Assembly: GCA_002013415.1 (NCBI GenBank)
Contig: MAEX01000007.1
Coordinates: 124,001-188,000, forward strand
DNA: 64,000 bases
Direction of reading: 5' to 3'
Source: Mycobacterium sp. D16Q14
GTDB taxonomy: Bacteria > Actinomycetota > Actinomycetes > Mycobacteriales > Mycobacteriaceae
Every line of letters begins with the position of its first letter. Position 1 is the first letter of the stretch. The translations under genes were made by a program, and so were the position numbers. Positions 39,902 through 54,679 of this stretch are shown piece by piece. Below the pieces are notes generated by a model. That model was not told the DNA's origin. It made no database searches and saw nothing but the letters and a program-made list of their open reading frames with translations.

Positions 39902-40729
39902 ATGGCGAATCCGAGTGTGTCCCTGGCGGTGTGGGCAAGCGCGTGGCTGGCGGGCCGCGCGGCGCCGGACGACGTCATCGACGCGCTCATCGCTTGGGCG
40001 CCAAGACATTTGGTCACCGCATACGACGCGGTCGCCGCCGGCCACACGGGTCTCTCGTGGCCAGATATGGACGACAACGGCCCCATCGGCCTACTGCAGA
40101 CGGTCCGTACCGCGACCGGCCAGCCACACGGCTCGCCCGATATCCACGTGATTCTGCCCGCACCCGGCGATCCTCGGGGTCTGCCCGCCAACACCCAGTT
40201 TCAGCGTGATGCGATGGAGGCAAGTGAGGCGATTGTGCTCAGCTATCGCCAAAACAATTCCACCCCAATAGGATTGGTTCCGGCCGTGGAGTACGATGAG
40301 GGCAGCGGCGAGACGGTCGGCCTGTCTTGGACGGTGTATTCGCTCCCTGGCCGGATCCCCGCACAAGCGGTCCCGGACCTCGGCGAAGCCGAATATCAAC
40401 TACGCCAGGCAGTCCGAACCGCCACGGCGACACTCAGCCGCGTTGATCGGGTTGTGGGCCCAACGGACGCCGACCCTCGCTCCTTGGTCGAAGATGTGCT
40501 CTCCACGCTACGCGGGCACCGCCTGCCGGACTACGCGCCACACCGGGCGGTCCGCGTGCTCGATTCAGCCAACCAGGTTGAGGCCATTGCCACGGCAGCG
40601 GCTGAGATCATGGAGTTACCCGGGGCGCTCGACGACGGAACGGTCGCCGACGCGTTACGCCCCCTCGTCATTCTGGTGCGCGAGGCGCGGATGGCCGCCG
40701 CGGCCGCCATCATCGGCGCCGCGCGCTAG
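39902..40729 (+). CDS. Conserved hypothetical protein (Rv1486c-like)
   Basis: A 275-aa soluble protein rich in Ala, with [24 protein letters not shown] near the start and a C-terminal [15 protein letters not shown]. No catalytic motif, signal peptide or membrane helix is visible. Position and length match Rv1486c, of unknown function. It is divergent from the NfeD gene (65 bp) and converges on the ferrochelatase gene with a shared CTAG stop. Confidence 0.8.
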   Translation: MANPSVSLAVWASAWLAGRAAPDDVIDALIAWAPRHLVTAYDAVAAGHTGLSWPDMDDNGPIGLLQTVRTATGQPHGSPDIHVILPAPGDPRGLPANTQFQRDAMEASEAIVLSYRQNNSTPIGLVPAVEYDEGSGETVGLSWTVYSLPGRIPAQAVPDLGEAEYQLRQAVRTATATLSRVDRVVGPTDADPRSLVEDVLSTLRGHRLPDYAPHRAVRVLDSANQVEAIATAAAEIMELPGALDDGTVADALRPLVILVREARMAAAAAIIGAAR

Positions 40730-41748
40730 GCCTCCAGCTGGCCGCAGCACAGGGGTGAACACGGGGCGCCGTTCACGCTGAACCCGTATCCGGGGACCGG
40801 ATTCTTCCCCGCCGCCCGCAGCGGGGCTTGGCCATCCGCGATCTCGGCGATCAAGTCCACCGCGATACGCGCGAATCGTTCGTCCGCCCCCGGCGTTCCC
40901 GCGCGCGCGAACTCGATGTCGTGCGCGGCCGCGTACTCATGTGCCTCGTTGTCCAAGTCCCACACCACCTCCAGGTGGTCCGACACGAACCCGATCGGCG
41001 CCACAACCACTGATCGGATTCCTCGATCTTTGAGTGCCGCAAGATGATCAACGATGTCTGGCTCCAGCCATGGCACCTGTGGCGGGCCCGAGCGGGATTG
41101 CCACACCACGTCGTAATCCTGATAGCCGGCGGCATTGGCGACCAATTCGGCGAGGTAGTGCACCTGGCGGCTATAGAGCTCGGGGCCGTGCCGCTGGTCG
41201 GCGGCTATCGGGATGGAATGCGCGGTGAACACCAGCCGAGGCGCACCCTGCAGGCCCGAAGCCGCGGCGACGACCGCCTCGGCGTACAGCTGCACCAATG
41301 CCGGGTGGTCGAAGTACTGACGAAGCTTCACCAACTCGGGCGCCCCGTCCCCCACCGCGGCGCGGGCCCGGGCAATGTCCTCCACGTACTGTGTGCATCC
41401 CGAGTAGCCACCCCAGGCGGAAGTCGTGAAGACGGCAGCCCGCCGAATCCCTTTGTCGCGCATATCGGCAACGGTTTCTTCCACCATGGGATGCCAATTG
41501 CGGTTACCGAAGAACACCGGCAGCGGGCGCCCGGCCAGTTCTAGTTGACGCGAGATCTCCTCGATCAGCGCTCGATTGATTCCGTTGATCGGAGAGACGC
41601 CGCCGAAATGGAAGTAGTGCTCGGCCACTTCGTCGAGGCGTTCTGACGGAACCCCGCGGCCGCGCGTGACGTTCTCCAGGAACGGCCGAACCTCCTGCGG
41701 CCCCTCGGGGCCACCGAAGGACAGCAGGAGCACAGCGTCGAATAACAC
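40726..41748 (-). CDS. hemH: Ferrochelatase (HemH/CpfC)
   Basis: This enzyme inserts Fe2+ into the porphyrin; in Actinobacteria the substrate is normally coproporphyrin III. The 340-aa reading starts at GTG 41748, which aligns with the M. tuberculosis start; TTG 41769, overlapping the inhA stop (TTGA), is the alternative. The family motifs FGGPEGP and FTAHSIP (H177) and the acidic YVEDIARAR are present. C118 and the C-terminal C330, C334 and C335 are candidates for the [2Fe-2S] cluster found in mycobacterial ferrochelatase. It is third in the fabG1-inhA-hemH operon. Confidence 0.93.
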   Translation of the reverse strand: MLFDAVLLLSFGGPEGPQEVRPFLENVTRGRGVPSERLDEVAEHYFHFGGVSPINGINRALIEEISRQLELAGRPLPVFFGNRNWHPMVEETVADMRDKGIRRAAVFTTSAWGGYSGCTQYVEDIARARAAVGDGAPELVKLRQYFDHPALVQLYAEAVVAAASGLQGAPRLVFTAHSIPIAADQRHGPELYSRQVHYLAELVANAAGYQDYDVVWQSRSGPPQVPWLEPDIVDHLAALKDRGIRSVVVAPIGFVSDHLEVVWDLDNEAHEYAAAHDIEFARAGTPGADERFARIAVDLIAEIADGQAPLRAAGKNPVPGYGFSVNGAPCSPLCCGQLEA

Positions 41749-41765
41749 GGCCGAATGTCCGCTGG

Positions 41766-42575
41766 TCAAAGCAGCTGCGTGTGCGCGCCGCCGTCGGCGA
41801 AGATGATGTCGCCCGTGGTCGCGGGCAGCCAATCCGACAGCAGGGCACACACGGTCTTGGCGACCGGTGTCGGGTCCTTCATGTCCCAGCCGATCGGGGC
41901 ACGCTGGTCCCAGCCGTCCTCCAGCACGCTCATCTGCTTGCCGGCCTCGTCGCCCAGTGCACCGCCGACGATCGCACTCATGGCTAGCGTCCGAATAGGC
42001 CCGGCCGCAACAAGATTCGAACGAATGCCGGCGGCACCCGCCTCGCGCGCGACGAACCGATTGACGGATTCCAGTGCGCTCTTGGCCACGGTCATCCAGT
42101 TGTAGAACGGCATCGCGCGGGTCGGATCGAAGTCCATGCCCACGATGCTGCCGCCGCGGTTCATGATCGGCAGCACTGCCTTGGCCAGCGACGCGTAGGA
42201 GAACGCCGAGATGTGGAAGCCCTTGGACACGTCCTCAAACGGCGCCTCGAAAAACGGATTCAATCCCATGCCGGTCTGCGGCATAAAACCGATGGAGTGA
42301 ACCACGCCGTCGAGCTTGTTGCCCTCGCCGATCACCTCGGTGACACGCTCGGCAAGGCTGTCCAGGTGCTTCTCGTCCTGCACATTGAGCTCCAGCAGCG
42401 GTGCCGGCTCTGGCAGGCGCTGAGTGATGCGTTCAATGAGGCGCAACCGGTCGAACCCGGTGAGCACCAGCTGTGCACCCTGTTCCTGCGCGACCTTTGC
42501 GATGTGGAATGCGATCGACGAATCGGTGATGATGCCCGTCACCAGGATCCGCTTGCCCTCAAGTAGCCCTGCCAC
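41766..42575 (-). CDS. inhA: NADH-dependent enoyl-ACP reductase (InhA)
   Basis: The FAS-II enoyl reductase of mycolic acid synthesis, target of isoniazid and ethionamide adducts. It has 269 aa, the same numbering as M. tuberculosis: Y158 and K165 of the active site, S94 and I95 in HSIGFMPQ, and I21 in the cofactor loop are all wild type. The start is GTG 42575 with AAGGAG 5 nt upstream. It follows fabG1 by 75 bp and is coupled to hemH. Confidence 0.97.
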   Translation of the reverse strand: MAGLLEGKRILVTGIITDSSIAFHIAKVAQEQGAQLVLTGFDRLRLIERITQRLPEPAPLLELNVQDEKHLDSLAERVTEVIGEGNKLDGVVHSIGFMPQTGMGLNPFFEAPFEDVSKGFHISAFSYASLAKAVLPIMNRGGSIVGMDFDPTRAMPFYNWMTVAKSALESVNRFVAREAGAAGIRSNLVAAGPIRTLAMSAIVGGALGDEAGKQMSVLEDGWDQRAPIGWDMKDPTPVAKTVCALLSDWLPATTGDIIFADGGAHTQLL

Positions 42576-42650
42576 GATTCTCCTTAGTTGTGTTCTCGCT
42601 CGTCTTACTGCTCGTCGCGCACGCGGCGCATCGCCGCGGAGTTCCGCTAC

Positions 42651-43418
<768 letters not shown>

Positions 43419-43471
43419 TTAGACTTTGGCCTAACCGACGGGCCCAACCGAACCCGCGAGCGGACACCGAA

Positions 43472-44482
43472 TCAGTTAGGGAGACGCCGGTTGATCACTA
43501 GCCCGACGAACGCCGCCGCGAGCACCAAGAGCGCACCTAGACGCAGCCATCCGACGCTGGCATCGCCGCGGATCGTCTCGTACCCAATCTGCTGCTGCAG
43601 GTTGGCGTACACCTCCTTGAGCTGGCCGAGCGTGGACGCCGTGTAGGTTTCCCCACCCGACAGCTTGGCCACCTTCTCCATCATGTCGGGGGCATACGGG
43701 ACGTTCTGGCGCTGCCCATTGATCTCGACATACCCGTCCTTGGTGCCGAACGCGATCGTCGAAATCGGCACCTGCTGGTCCTTGGCGGTACGTGCCGCGG
43801 TGTAGGCACCCTTGGGATTATCAGGGTTCGACGGCACCGTTTCCTTACCGTCGGACATCAACACGATGCGCGCCGGAGGTGCCTTGTCACCGCCGCCGAT
43901 GACCGCACCCACCGTGGCGATGGCCTGCAGCGCCGTGAAGATGCCCTCACCGGTGGCAGTGCGATCCGCGAGCTGCAGGTTATCCAGGGCGTTCACGGTG
44001 GCGTCCCGGTTGGTGGTGGGTGAGACAAGCACTGTCGCGGTACCGGCGTAGGCAATGAGGCCCAGGTTGATACCCGGAGTGAGATTGCGGGCGAATTCCT
44101 TACCGGCTTCCTTCGCAGCACCCAGGCGACTGGGAGCGACGTCGGTCGACTCCATGGACCGCGAGACGTCGATGACGAGCATCACCACAGCGCGATTACG
44201 CGGAATCCTCACGTCATGACTCGGGCCGGCCAGCGCGATGGTCAGCACCAGCAGGCCGACCACCAGCAGCGCTGTCGCCGCGTGCCGCCAGGCACGAGGC
44301 CGAGTCGGGGCCACCGAGTCCAATAGCTCGGTGTTCGCGAACCGCAGCACGCGTTTCTCGCGCAGGTACTGCGCAAACACATACAGCCCGACCAGCGCTG
44401 CCACCAGTAGCAGCACCAGGAAGAACCACGGGTGGGTGAAGCCCGTGAGAGTCATCGGCCCGAAGAACGGCAGATCGCTCAT
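43472..44482 (-). CDS. VWA-domain membrane protein (BatA-like)
   Basis: A 336-aa protein with membrane helices at about 20-38, 70-87 and 312-330 enclosing an extracytoplasmic von Willebrand A domain. The MIDAS motif DVSRS is at 105-109, with SDGKET as the later metal residue. With the upstream DUF58 and MoxR genes it forms the MoxR/VWA cluster (Rv1479-Rv1481), whose AAA+ ATPase is thought to act as a chaperone for VWA proteins. Its start overlaps the DUF58 stop. Confidence 0.92.
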   Translation of the reverse strand: MSDLPFFGPMTLTGFTHPWFFLVLLLVAALVGLYVFAQYLREKRVLRFANTELLDSVAPTRPRAWRHAATALLVVGLLVLTIALAGPSHDVRIPRNRAVVMLVIDVSRSMESTDVAPSRLGAAKEAGKEFARNLTPGINLGLIAYAGTATVLVSPTTNRDATVNALDNLQLADRTATGEGIFTALQAIATVGAVIGGGDKAPPARIVLMSDGKETVPSNPDNPKGAYTAARTAKDQQVPISTIAFGTKDGYVEINGQRQNVPYAPDMMEKVAKLSGGETYTASTLGQLKEVYANLQQQIGYETIRGDASVGWLRLGALLVLAAAFVGLVINRRLPN

Positions 44483-45444
44483 CGAGCCCCCGTCCCGGCC
44501 ACCGCGCCACGGCGCTGTTGGGAGACAAATCTCACGATGTCGTTGATCCAGTCACGGTCGGTCCGCAGGCTCAAAAGCGGTGCACCGCAACGACGCAATG
44601 TGCGTGCCACCTCTTCATGATGCCTGGCCGCTGCCTGTGCGAAGTCCCGGCGAAGATTCTCATCGATCCGGTACTCCTTGGTGACTCCGGTCTCGGCGTC
44701 CTGCAACAGCACTTCGCCGATGTCGGGGAGTTCCATGTCGCGGGGATCGAGCACCTCGATGCCCAGCACCTCATGGCGGGCACCGATGGCGCGCAGTGGC
44801 CGCATCCAGTTGATGGGGCCGAGGAAGTCGCTGATGACGACGGCCATGCCACGGCGACGCTCCGGCCGTCGCAATGCGTCAATCGCCAGCGACAGGTCGC
44901 CCCGGACACCCAGTGGCGCCTTGGGCATGGTGGCGATGCTGCGCAGGATGTCCTGCTCGTGGGCGCGCCCGGAACGCGCCGGCAGCCGAACGATCTTGTC
45001 CCCATTGGCAATCAGTGCGCCGAGCCGGTTTCCGCCACCGCTGTTGAGGAAGATGATGGCCGCCGCCGCCGCGACCGCGAGGTCGCGCTTCTCGCAGTTA
45101 GTCGTCCCGAAATCCAGGCTCGCCGACATGTCAACCACCAGCCACGTCTCCAACTCGCGGTCCGCGATCATCTGGCGGACGTGCGGATGGGTCGTGCGCG
45201 CGGTCACCGACCAATCCATCCGGCGCACATCGTCGCCGGGCTGGTACATACGCGACTCCCCCGGCTCCGATCCCGGGCCGGGAATCAGGCCGAGGTGGTT
45301 ACCGTGCAGCACCCCGTCGAGCTTGCGACGGATCTTCAGTTCCAACGTCCGCAGCGCCGCCGACAACTGCGGATCACGGATCTCGCCCCGACGCAAGGAC
45401 GGGATGTCTACCGGCCGGGCGTTGCCCGGACTGGGTGTGCTCAC
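44479..45444 (-). CDS. DUF58 family protein of the MoxR cluster
   Basis: A 321-aa cytosolic protein with the DUF58 signature [20 protein letters not shown] followed by a VWA-like fold ([21 protein letters not shown]). It corresponds to Rv1480. It is coupled at both ends: its GTG overlaps the moxR stop (GTGA), and its stop overlaps the VWA gene start (ATGA). The role is presumed to be with the MoxR ATPase. Confidence 0.92.
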   Translation of the reverse strand: MSTPSPGNARPVDIPSLRRGEIRDPQLSAALRTLELKIRRKLDGVLHGNHLGLIPGPGSEPGESRMYQPGDDVRRMDWSVTARTTHPHVRQMIADRELETWLVVDMSASLDFGTTNCEKRDLAVAAAAAIIFLNSGGGNRLGALIANGDKIVRLPARSGRAHEQDILRSIATMPKAPLGVRGDLSLAIDALRRPERRRGMAVVISDFLGPINWMRPLRAIGARHEVLGIEVLDPRDMELPDIGEVLLQDAETGVTKEYRIDENLRRDFAQAAARHHEEVARTLRRCGAPLLSLRTDRDWINDIVRFVSQQRRGAVAGTGAR

Positions 45445-46586
45445 CTGGGCGCGGCGTTATGTGTGGCCGGGACCGGGCCGTTTGTCCCCACCATCGCCGA
45501 CTGCACCGAATGTCCTTGTTGTGGAACGGCATTCACCTGCGGCAGGCCAACCGTCTGCAGAATCCGGTTGATCGCGGTGTCGGCGGAGACCTCGTCGGCC
45601 AGAGCGTCGTAGCTCATCACCAGGCGGTGGCGCAGCACATCCGGGATGACCTCGATGACGTCCTGTGGGATCACGTAATCGCGGCCCCGCACCAAAGCCA
45701 GCGCCCTGGATGCCGCGATGATGCCCAGCGAGGCACGGGGGCTGGCGCCGTAGGAGATCCAGTTGGCGACATCGCCGAGCCCGAACTGCGCGGGATTGCG
45801 GGTGGCCGAGATGACCCGGACCACATAGTCGACCAGGGCGTGGTGCACGAAGTTGTTGGCCGCGAGGTCCTGCAGGCGCAGCAGCGCCTCAGCGGACAGG
45901 ATCTGCTTGGGCTCCGGCGGCGTGACACCCATCCGGTAGATGATCTCGCGCTCTTCCTCCACGGTCGGGTAGTCGACGTTGATCTTGAAGAGGAAACGGT
46001 CGCGCTGAGCCTCAGGCAGCGGGTACACGCCCTCGTTCTCGATGGGGTTCTGCGTGGCCATCACCAGGAAGGGCTTGGGCATCGGATAGGTCTTGCCACC
46101 GATAGAGACATGCCGTTCGGCCATGACCTCGAGCAGTGCCGACTGCACCTTGGCGGGCGCACGGTTGATCTCGTCGGCCAGCAGGAAGTTGGCCACCACC
46201 GGACCGAGCTCGGTATCGAACTCTTCCTTGCCCTGGCGGTAGATGCGGGTACCGATGATGTCGGTGGGCACCAGGTCCGGCGTGAACTGGACACGAGAGA
46301 ACGAGCCGCCCACCACCTTGGCGAAGGTCTCGACCGCCAGTGTCTTGGCAACGCCGGGCACACCCTCGAGCAACACGTGGCCCTTGGCGAGCAGGCCGAC
46401 CAGAATTCGCTCGACAAGTCGGTCCTGACCCACGATGACGCGCTTGACCTCAAAGATGGCGCGCTCAAGGTTCTGCACCTCGGCGGCCAGGGCCGGTGAT
46501 GTCGGACCCTGCGGGGCGTGCGGCGCGGGACCGGCGCTTCCGCCGGGGTACCCGGCACCTCCCCCTGGTGACCCTGGTGATGACAT
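45441..46586 (-). CDS. moxR1: MoxR-family AAA+ ATPase
   Basis: A 381-aa ATPase starting at ATG 46586, with GGAGGG about 6 nt upstream. After a Pro/Gly-rich N-terminus (about 1-30), Walker A is GVPGVAKT at 75-82, Walker B LLADEINRA, sensor 1 MATQNPIE, and the arginine finger region EAQRDRF. MoxR ATPases remodel or activate VWA partners. It corresponds to Rv1479 and lies downstream of ripA-ripB on the same strand with a 184-bp gap. Confidence 0.94.
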   Translation of the reverse strand: MSSPGSPGGGAGYPGGSAGPAPHAPQGPTSPALAAEVQNLERAIFEVKRVIVGQDRLVERILVGLLAKGHVLLEGVPGVAKTLAVETFAKVVGGSFSRVQFTPDLVPTDIIGTRIYRQGKEEFDTELGPVVANFLLADEINRAPAKVQSALLEVMAERHVSIGGKTYPMPKPFLVMATQNPIENEGVYPLPEAQRDRFLFKINVDYPTVEEEREIIYRMGVTPPEPKQILSAEALLRLQDLAANNFVHHALVDYVVRVISATRNPAQFGLGDVANWISYGASPRASLGIIAASRALALVRGRDYVIPQDVIEVIPDVLRHRLVMSYDALADEVSADTAINRILQTVGLPQVNAVPQQGHSVQSAMVGTNGPVPATHNAAPR

Positions 46587-46770
46587 CAACTTCCCTCCGG
46601 CTCTGCCTGACGATTCCGTGCTATTTCGGTGGCTTCTTGGTGGCCATGTGCATATCAGCGGCACCCAATCCTGGGCGGCGCCTCCGGTCCACTATTCCAG
46701 CATCCCGGGATTTGGTCCACGTACCCGTTCGCTGGCGCGCCGTTCTAGCTCACCTGAAGGATCAGAAGAG

Positions 46771-47538
46771 CTACCACGCGATGATGCGTACGGCATAAGG
46801 AGTCATGCCTCCGGTGCGCACCGGAGACACGGTCACCTTCTCCGCGCTGCCGCTGGCTTCCAGCATCTGACCGTTGCCGAGGTAGATAACCACGTGCTGA
46901 GAACCACCCGGGCCGTAGAACAGCAGATCGCCGCGCTTTGCCTGTGAGACGGGAATCTTCTGGCCCGCGTTGTACTGATCGCCCGAGTATTTGGGCAGCT
47001 TCACGCCCGCTGCCGCGTAGGAGAACATGGTGAAGCCGGAGCAGTCGTAGCCCACCTTGCCGGCGTCGTAGTCCACGCCGCCGCTGGGCCCGCGCACGGT
47101 ACCGCCACCCCACGAGTACGGAACACCCAGCTGAGTGCCACCGCGCTGAATCACTGCTTCCACTGCCTGACGGCCGTACACGAGTGGACGTCCGGCTCCC
47201 GCGGACGCGCGGTTGCCGCCGATGCCCAACGCACCCAGCGCGGTCTGTCCGACCCCCATCACCCCGTTCATGATCTTCGTAGGGTCGGCGCCCTGACTCG
47301 GCCCCGCGAAGGGCAACGTGTTGTCCCAGTCGCCGCCCGACGGGTTCAGCCCGAGGGCGTTGAGAAAGGCCGTACCAACATTCGGGCTGATCGGGTTGTC
47401 ATCGGCTGAGGCCCGCGGGACACCCATGAACAGCACCAGCGCGACAGCGATCCCCCCTGCGAGGGCCGCACGTAAGACGAAGAGGCCCTGAACTTTGAGT
47501 AATTTGGTCGTTTTCGCTGTGTTCACAGGTTCTACCAC
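46771..47538 (-). CDS. ripB: NlpC/P60 peptidoglycan endopeptidase (RipB-like)
   Basis: A 255-aa secreted D-glutamyl-meso-DAP endopeptidase. It has a signal/anchor segment (about 20-45, ending PRASA) and an NlpC/P60 domain with catalytic C166 (YDCSG), H215 (SQHV) and E227. It lacks the coiled coil and the autoinhibitory length of RipA. The GTG at 47538 overlaps the ripA stop; GTG 47526 is the alternative. The catalytic domain closely resembles that of RipA. Confidence 0.92.
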   Translation of the reverse strand: MVEPVNTAKTTKLLKVQGLFVLRAALAGGIAVALVLFMGVPRASADDNPISPNVGTAFLNALGLNPSGGDWDNTLPFAGPSQGADPTKIMNGVMGVGQTALGALGIGGNRASAGAGRPLVYGRQAVEAVIQRGGTQLGVPYSWGGGTVRGPSGGVDYDAGKVGYDCSGFTMFSYAAAGVKLPKYSGDQYNAGQKIPVSQAKRGDLLFYGPGGSQHVVIYLGNGQMLEASGSAEKVTVSPVRTGGMTPYAVRIIAW

Positions 47539-49031
47539 TCAATCAATCGGGTTACGAAGGGCGTCATGCCGCTGGTCCGCACCGGCGACACCTTGACCAC
47601 ATCGCCGGTGTTCGGCGCTTCGAGCATCTGACCGTTGCCGAGGTACAACGCAACGTGCTGACTTGCGTTGGGGCCGTAGAAAATCATGTCTCCGCGCTTC
47701 ATCTGCGCACTAGGCACCTTGCGCCCGGAGTTGTACTGATACCCGGTGTAGTGCCTGAGTCTGATGCCGACCGCGGCGAAGCCGTACATCATCAGTCCTG
47801 AGCAGTCGTAACCGACAGTTCCTGCACCGGAATCGATTCCGCGGGTCGGGCCGTTGTAGGAGCCACCACCCCACGAGTACGGCGTGCCCATCGCGCTGCC
47901 CGCGCGGGCAATCACCCGCTCCACGTTTTCCCGGCCGTAGACCTTGGGAATGTACTCGCCGCCCGAGGTAGAAGACGCCGCCGGTGCGGGCTTGGGGCAG
48001 AACATGCCGATGACACCGCATACGGCGGACTGACCGACATTGGCCGCGGTGTTGCCAATGCCCAACACCATGTTGATGGTCTGTGTCGGATCAGTAGGCA
48101 CGTTGGCGCTGGCGATCATCGGAAGCGTCGTATCCCACTGACTAGCCGAGCCGGCCGCAGCCACAGCCGCCGGAGCCGATGTCCACTCATTGCCGTTACC
48201 GGCGATGGCCGCACTCGGATCGATCACCCGAGCACTCGCAGTGGAGGTCGCGAAGGCCGGCCCACGGGCGGCGGCTAGCTGCGCCTCGGCGCTCTTCTTC
48301 TTGGCCGCCAACTCCGACGCGGTTCCGCGCTGCGCTTCGAGCTTCTTCTGTACATCCTTCATCGCCGACACCAGGTCGTCCTGCTGCTTCTGTGCGTCAG
48401 CGGCGGCCTGGTCGGCCTTCTCCTGGATAGCCCGCGCCTGCGATTCCTTGTTGACCTGCTCGGTACGTGCGCGGCGCAGGTTGTCCATGACAGTCTGCGA
48501 ACTCGCCTCGACACTCTTGGTCACCGAGGCCAGGCGCACCACATCGTCGGGGTTCGTGGCGGTCAGGTACGAACCCGAGGGGCCCGCCATGTAGGTGGCC
48601 GCGGCCATCCGGTCGAACTTGCCCTGCGCTTCGGCGATCGCGCCGTTGGCGGTGTCGACGGCCTGCTGACCCTCCGCGACCGCCTGGGCTGCTCCGGCCG
48701 CGTGGTCACGCGCGTCCTGAAGATCGACCAATCCCTTGTTGATGGACTCCTGTTGGGTCTGCACCTCGGCGGTGAGCTGTTCGATCTGCTGGTTGGTGTC
48801 GGCCAGTTGACTGATCAGTGAGGCCATGTCATTCGGCTCGGCGGACGTGACGGCGAGGGTGTTGGGCCACATCATCAGACTGGCGGCCATCAGCGAGGGC
48901 ACGACCAGGGCGACTGCCACGGTCCGTTTGCCACGCACCGCGAAACGGTCCGCGAAATTCTGCGGGACTTTCCGTTTCATTCGGCCTGCCGTCTCCTCGA
49001 TCTTCGGCGCTCGGTGAGCCTTCTCGGTCAT
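47532..49031 (-). CDS. ripA: Peptidoglycan hydrolase RipA (NlpC/P60)
   Basis: The main septal endopeptidase for daughter-cell separation. It has 499 aa: signal peptide (about 34-64), a long coiled coil (about 68-250) that in the family blocks the active site, a linker, and the NlpC/P60 domain. The catalytic C410, H459 and E471 keep the same spacing as C383/H432/E444 of M. tuberculosis RipA. ATG 49031 has GGGAAGGG upstream; an ATG 17 codons later is possible. It is followed by ripB and the MoxR cluster. Confidence 0.95.
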   Translation of the reverse strand: MTEKAHRAPKIEETAGRMKRKVPQNFADRFAVRGKRTVAVALVVPSLMAASLMMWPNTLAVTSAEPNDMASLISQLADTNQQIEQLTAEVQTQQESINKGLVDLQDARDHAAGAAQAVAEGQQAVDTANGAIAEAQGKFDRMAAATYMAGPSGSYLTATNPDDVVRLASVTKSVEASSQTVMDNLRRARTEQVNKESQARAIQEKADQAAADAQKQQDDLVSAMKDVQKKLEAQRGTASELAAKKKSAEAQLAAARGPAFATSTASARVIDPSAAIAGNGNEWTSAPAAVAAAGSASQWDTTLPMIASANVPTDPTQTINMVLGIGNTAANVGQSAVCGVIGMFCPKPAPAASSTSGGEYIPKVYGRENVERVIARAGSAMGTPYSWGGGSYNGPTRGIDSGAGTVGYDCSGLMMYGFAAVGIRLRHYTGYQYNSGRKVPSAQMKRGDMIFYGPNASQHVALYLGNGQMLEAPNTGDVVKVSPVRTSGMTPFVTRLIEW

Positions 49032-49138
49032 AGCGGCCCTTCCCCGACACGCTCCCAGTTGTCACATAAGACGCACTAACCACTTTGGCGCCACTTGCAC
49101 CGTACGTCACTTTGACAACTAATGAAACTTTAGTCACA

Positions 49139-49156
49139 AATTACATATGTGTAATT
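49139..49156. promoter_or_regulatory. AT-rich palindrome upstream of ripA
   Basis: AATTACATATGTGTAATT has perfect 7-bp arms around TATG, about 108 bp upstream of the ripA start in an unusually AT-rich stretch. Adjacent GTCACA and TTTGACA-like words recall MtrA sites, and ripA is an MtrA target in M. tuberculosis. The assignment to MtrA is only a suggestion. Confidence 0.35.
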
Positions 49157-49296
49157 AATTGGCCACTGACAGGCAATTGAAGAGAGACCTTCGGGCGGTT
49201 AATTGACCTGAATTGAATACCGGCAGATCATCCGGGTTCCATAGTGCGCGCGGCTATTTCGTGGCGAAACAGGCTGCGCGAATGGTTTGCAAATCG

Positions 49297-52931
<3,635 letters not shown>

Positions 52932-52947
52932 AGACGGCTGACCAACA

Positions 52948-53520
52948 GTGCCGCGCGTTAGCGAGGATCACCTCGCGGCTCGTCGCCGCCAGATCCTCGA
53001 TGGCGCGCGGCGCTGTTTTGCCGAGTACGGGTACGACGGCGCCACCGTGCGCCGCCTCGAGCACACCATCGGCATGTCGCGGGGAGCTATTTTCCATCAC
53101 TTCCGCGATAAGGACACCTTGTTCTTCGCGTTGGCCCGCGAGGATGCCGAACGGATGGCGAACGTCGCCAGCCGCGAGGGCCTGGTGCAGGTGATGCGCG
53201 ACATGCTGGCCGATCCGGATCAATTCGATTGGCTGGCTACTCGTTTGGAGATCGCCCGCAAGCTACGCAATGATCCTGAATTCCGACGGGGCTGGAACCA
53301 GCGCTCCGAAGAACTCAACACCGCCACCCTGGCACGGCTACAACGCCAGAAGAAGGCCGGCCGGTTGCGTGAGGACGTATCCAGCGAGGTGATCTTGGGC
53401 TATCTGGATCTGGTGCTCGATGGCCTGGTGGCACGCCTGGCCGCTGGCGAATCCACCGAACGCCTCAGCCGCGTGTTGGATCTCGTCGAGGACTCGGTGC
53501 GCCGTGCCGATCACGCCTGA
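52948..53520 (+). CDS. acnR: TetR-family regulator, AcnR type
   Basis: A 190-aa TetR repressor with HTH at about 14-60 (RQILDGARRCFAEYGYDGATVRRL; MSRGAIFHHFRDKDTLF). Gene order acn-acnR and this sequence match the AcnR repressor of aconitase in Corynebacterium and Rv1474c in M. tuberculosis. A matching operator is visible upstream of acn. It starts with GTG 52948, 16 bp after acn, and its 3' end overlaps the next gene by 17 bp. Confidence 0.88.
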   Translation: MPRVSEDHLAARRRQILDGARRCFAEYGYDGATVRRLEHTIGMSRGAIFHHFRDKDTLFFALAREDAERMANVASREGLVQVMRDMLADPDQFDWLATRLEIARKLRNDPEFRRGWNQRSEELNTATLARLQRQKKAGRLREDVSSEVILGYLDLVLDGLVARLAAGESTERLSRVLDLVEDSVRRADHA

Positions 53521-54034
53521 CTCCAAGGATTGGACCTGGGTCCTCGAACGTCCGTGCGTTGAATGCGGATTTGATCCCACCGCAACGTCATTCGCGCGGA
53601 TACCCGATATCGTGCGGGATAACCTGGGGGCCTGGCAGCCGGTGCTGGCCCACCCCGAGGCGCGGGTACGCCCGGACGAGCAGACCTGGTCGGCGCTGGA
53701 GTATGGAGCGCACGTCCGCGATGTGTTCCGCATCTTCCTGGCCCGGCTGCGGCTCATGCTCGCCGAGGACAACCCCATGTTCGAGAACTGGGACCAGGAC
53801 AAGACGGCCGTCGGGGACCGGTATGCCGAGCAGGACCCGCAGGCCGTAGCCGCCGAACTCGCCGCGGCGGGTGAGGCCGTCGCGGCCGCCTTTGCCGATG
53901 TCCCCGAGTCGGCATTACAGCGACGCGGGAGACGAAGCAACGGTTCGATTTTCACGGTCGAGACATTGGGTCTGTACTTCGTGCACGACCCGGTACATCA
54001 CCTACACGATGTTTCCCACCCGCCGACGGATTAG
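53504..54034 (+). CDS. DinB-like / mycothiol-dependent-enzyme N-domain protein
   Basis: A 176-aa protein read from GTG 53504, inside the end of acnR. It looks like the DinB_2/MDMPI-N four-helix bundle: WTWVLERPCVECGFDPTATSF, a helix with EYGAHVRDVFRIFLARL (His ligand), and C-terminal YFVHDPVHHLHDV (His ligands). Such proteins bind a divalent metal and may use mycothiol. The substrate is unknown. Its stop overlaps that of the convergent secreted-protein gene (TTAG). Confidence 0.78.
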   Translation: MPITPDSKDWTWVLERPCVECGFDPTATSFARIPDIVRDNLGAWQPVLAHPEARVRPDEQTWSALEYGAHVRDVFRIFLARLRLMLAEDNPMFENWDQDKTAVGDRYAEQDPQAVAAELAAAGEAVAAAFADVPESALQRRGRRSNGSIFTVETLGLYFVHDPVHHLHDVSHPPTD

Positions 54035-54573
54035 TGCGGGAAGTCGATGACGGCCCGTGCGGGTGTGTCGGCGACGTACACGACTGGGCATGTGGACGCC
54101 TGTGCCGCGACCTTCCACGCCATCACACCGTTCTTGTTTTTGAAGATGTCCGCGTCCTGAAGGAGACGAGCCGATTTGACCACCGGAGAGCCGGGAGGGG
54201 CTTCGAGGTCATTGGGTTGCGGAAATGACTTCACCTGCCGGTTCTCGGGACGGTCGACGGTCCCCATGATGGTGTCGTGTGCCGCCGCGCCGCGGAATGC
54301 CACCGCGTATCCCCCGTCGACCGGTGTGACCGAGAATGGTGGGGCCTGCCAATAGGTCACTGGCCCCACCGGCGGCGCCAGCTTGTCCGCTCCGAAGCTG
54401 AACGTCACCCTGTCGAGGTCATCGAGGGTTTCGATGCGCACATCGTGCAGGATATTGGCGTAGTTCTCGGCACCGCCGTCGGTCACTGTCGGGCACGCCG
54501 GTGCGGCCGCCGCCTGCGGGGCACCCACGAGCGGCCCGACGACCAGTACAAGCGGTACCAGGTATCGATACAT
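54031..54573 (-). CDS. Secreted AMIN-like domain protein
   Basis: A 180-aa secreted protein with signal peptide about 1-24 (ending AAAAP). The mature part has the pattern HDVRIETLDDLDRVTFSFG followed by beta strands and the end ARAVIDFPH, typical of actinobacterial AMIN-like domains thought to bind cell-wall material. Two cysteines (ACPTV and STCPV) could form a disulfide. It is paralogous to the next gene upstream, 106 bp away on the same strand. Confidence 0.82.
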   Translation of the reverse strand: MYRYLVPLVLVVGPLVGAPQAAAAPACPTVTDGGAENYANILHDVRIETLDDLDRVTFSFGADKLAPPVGPVTYWQAPPFSVTPVDGGYAVAFRGAAAHDTIMGTVDRPENRQVKSFPQPNDLEAPPGSPVVKSARLLQDADIFKNKNGVMAWKVAAQASTCPVVYVADTPARAVIDFPH

Positions 54574-54679
54574 GGTTAGGGAATGTACGGCCTCCGACGC
54601 CGAACCGCTGGCGTTCGACCGGGGATTGTCCTCCGTGGCTAACCGTGGGCCGGGCGATGGTGCCCTGTCACAAACGCCC

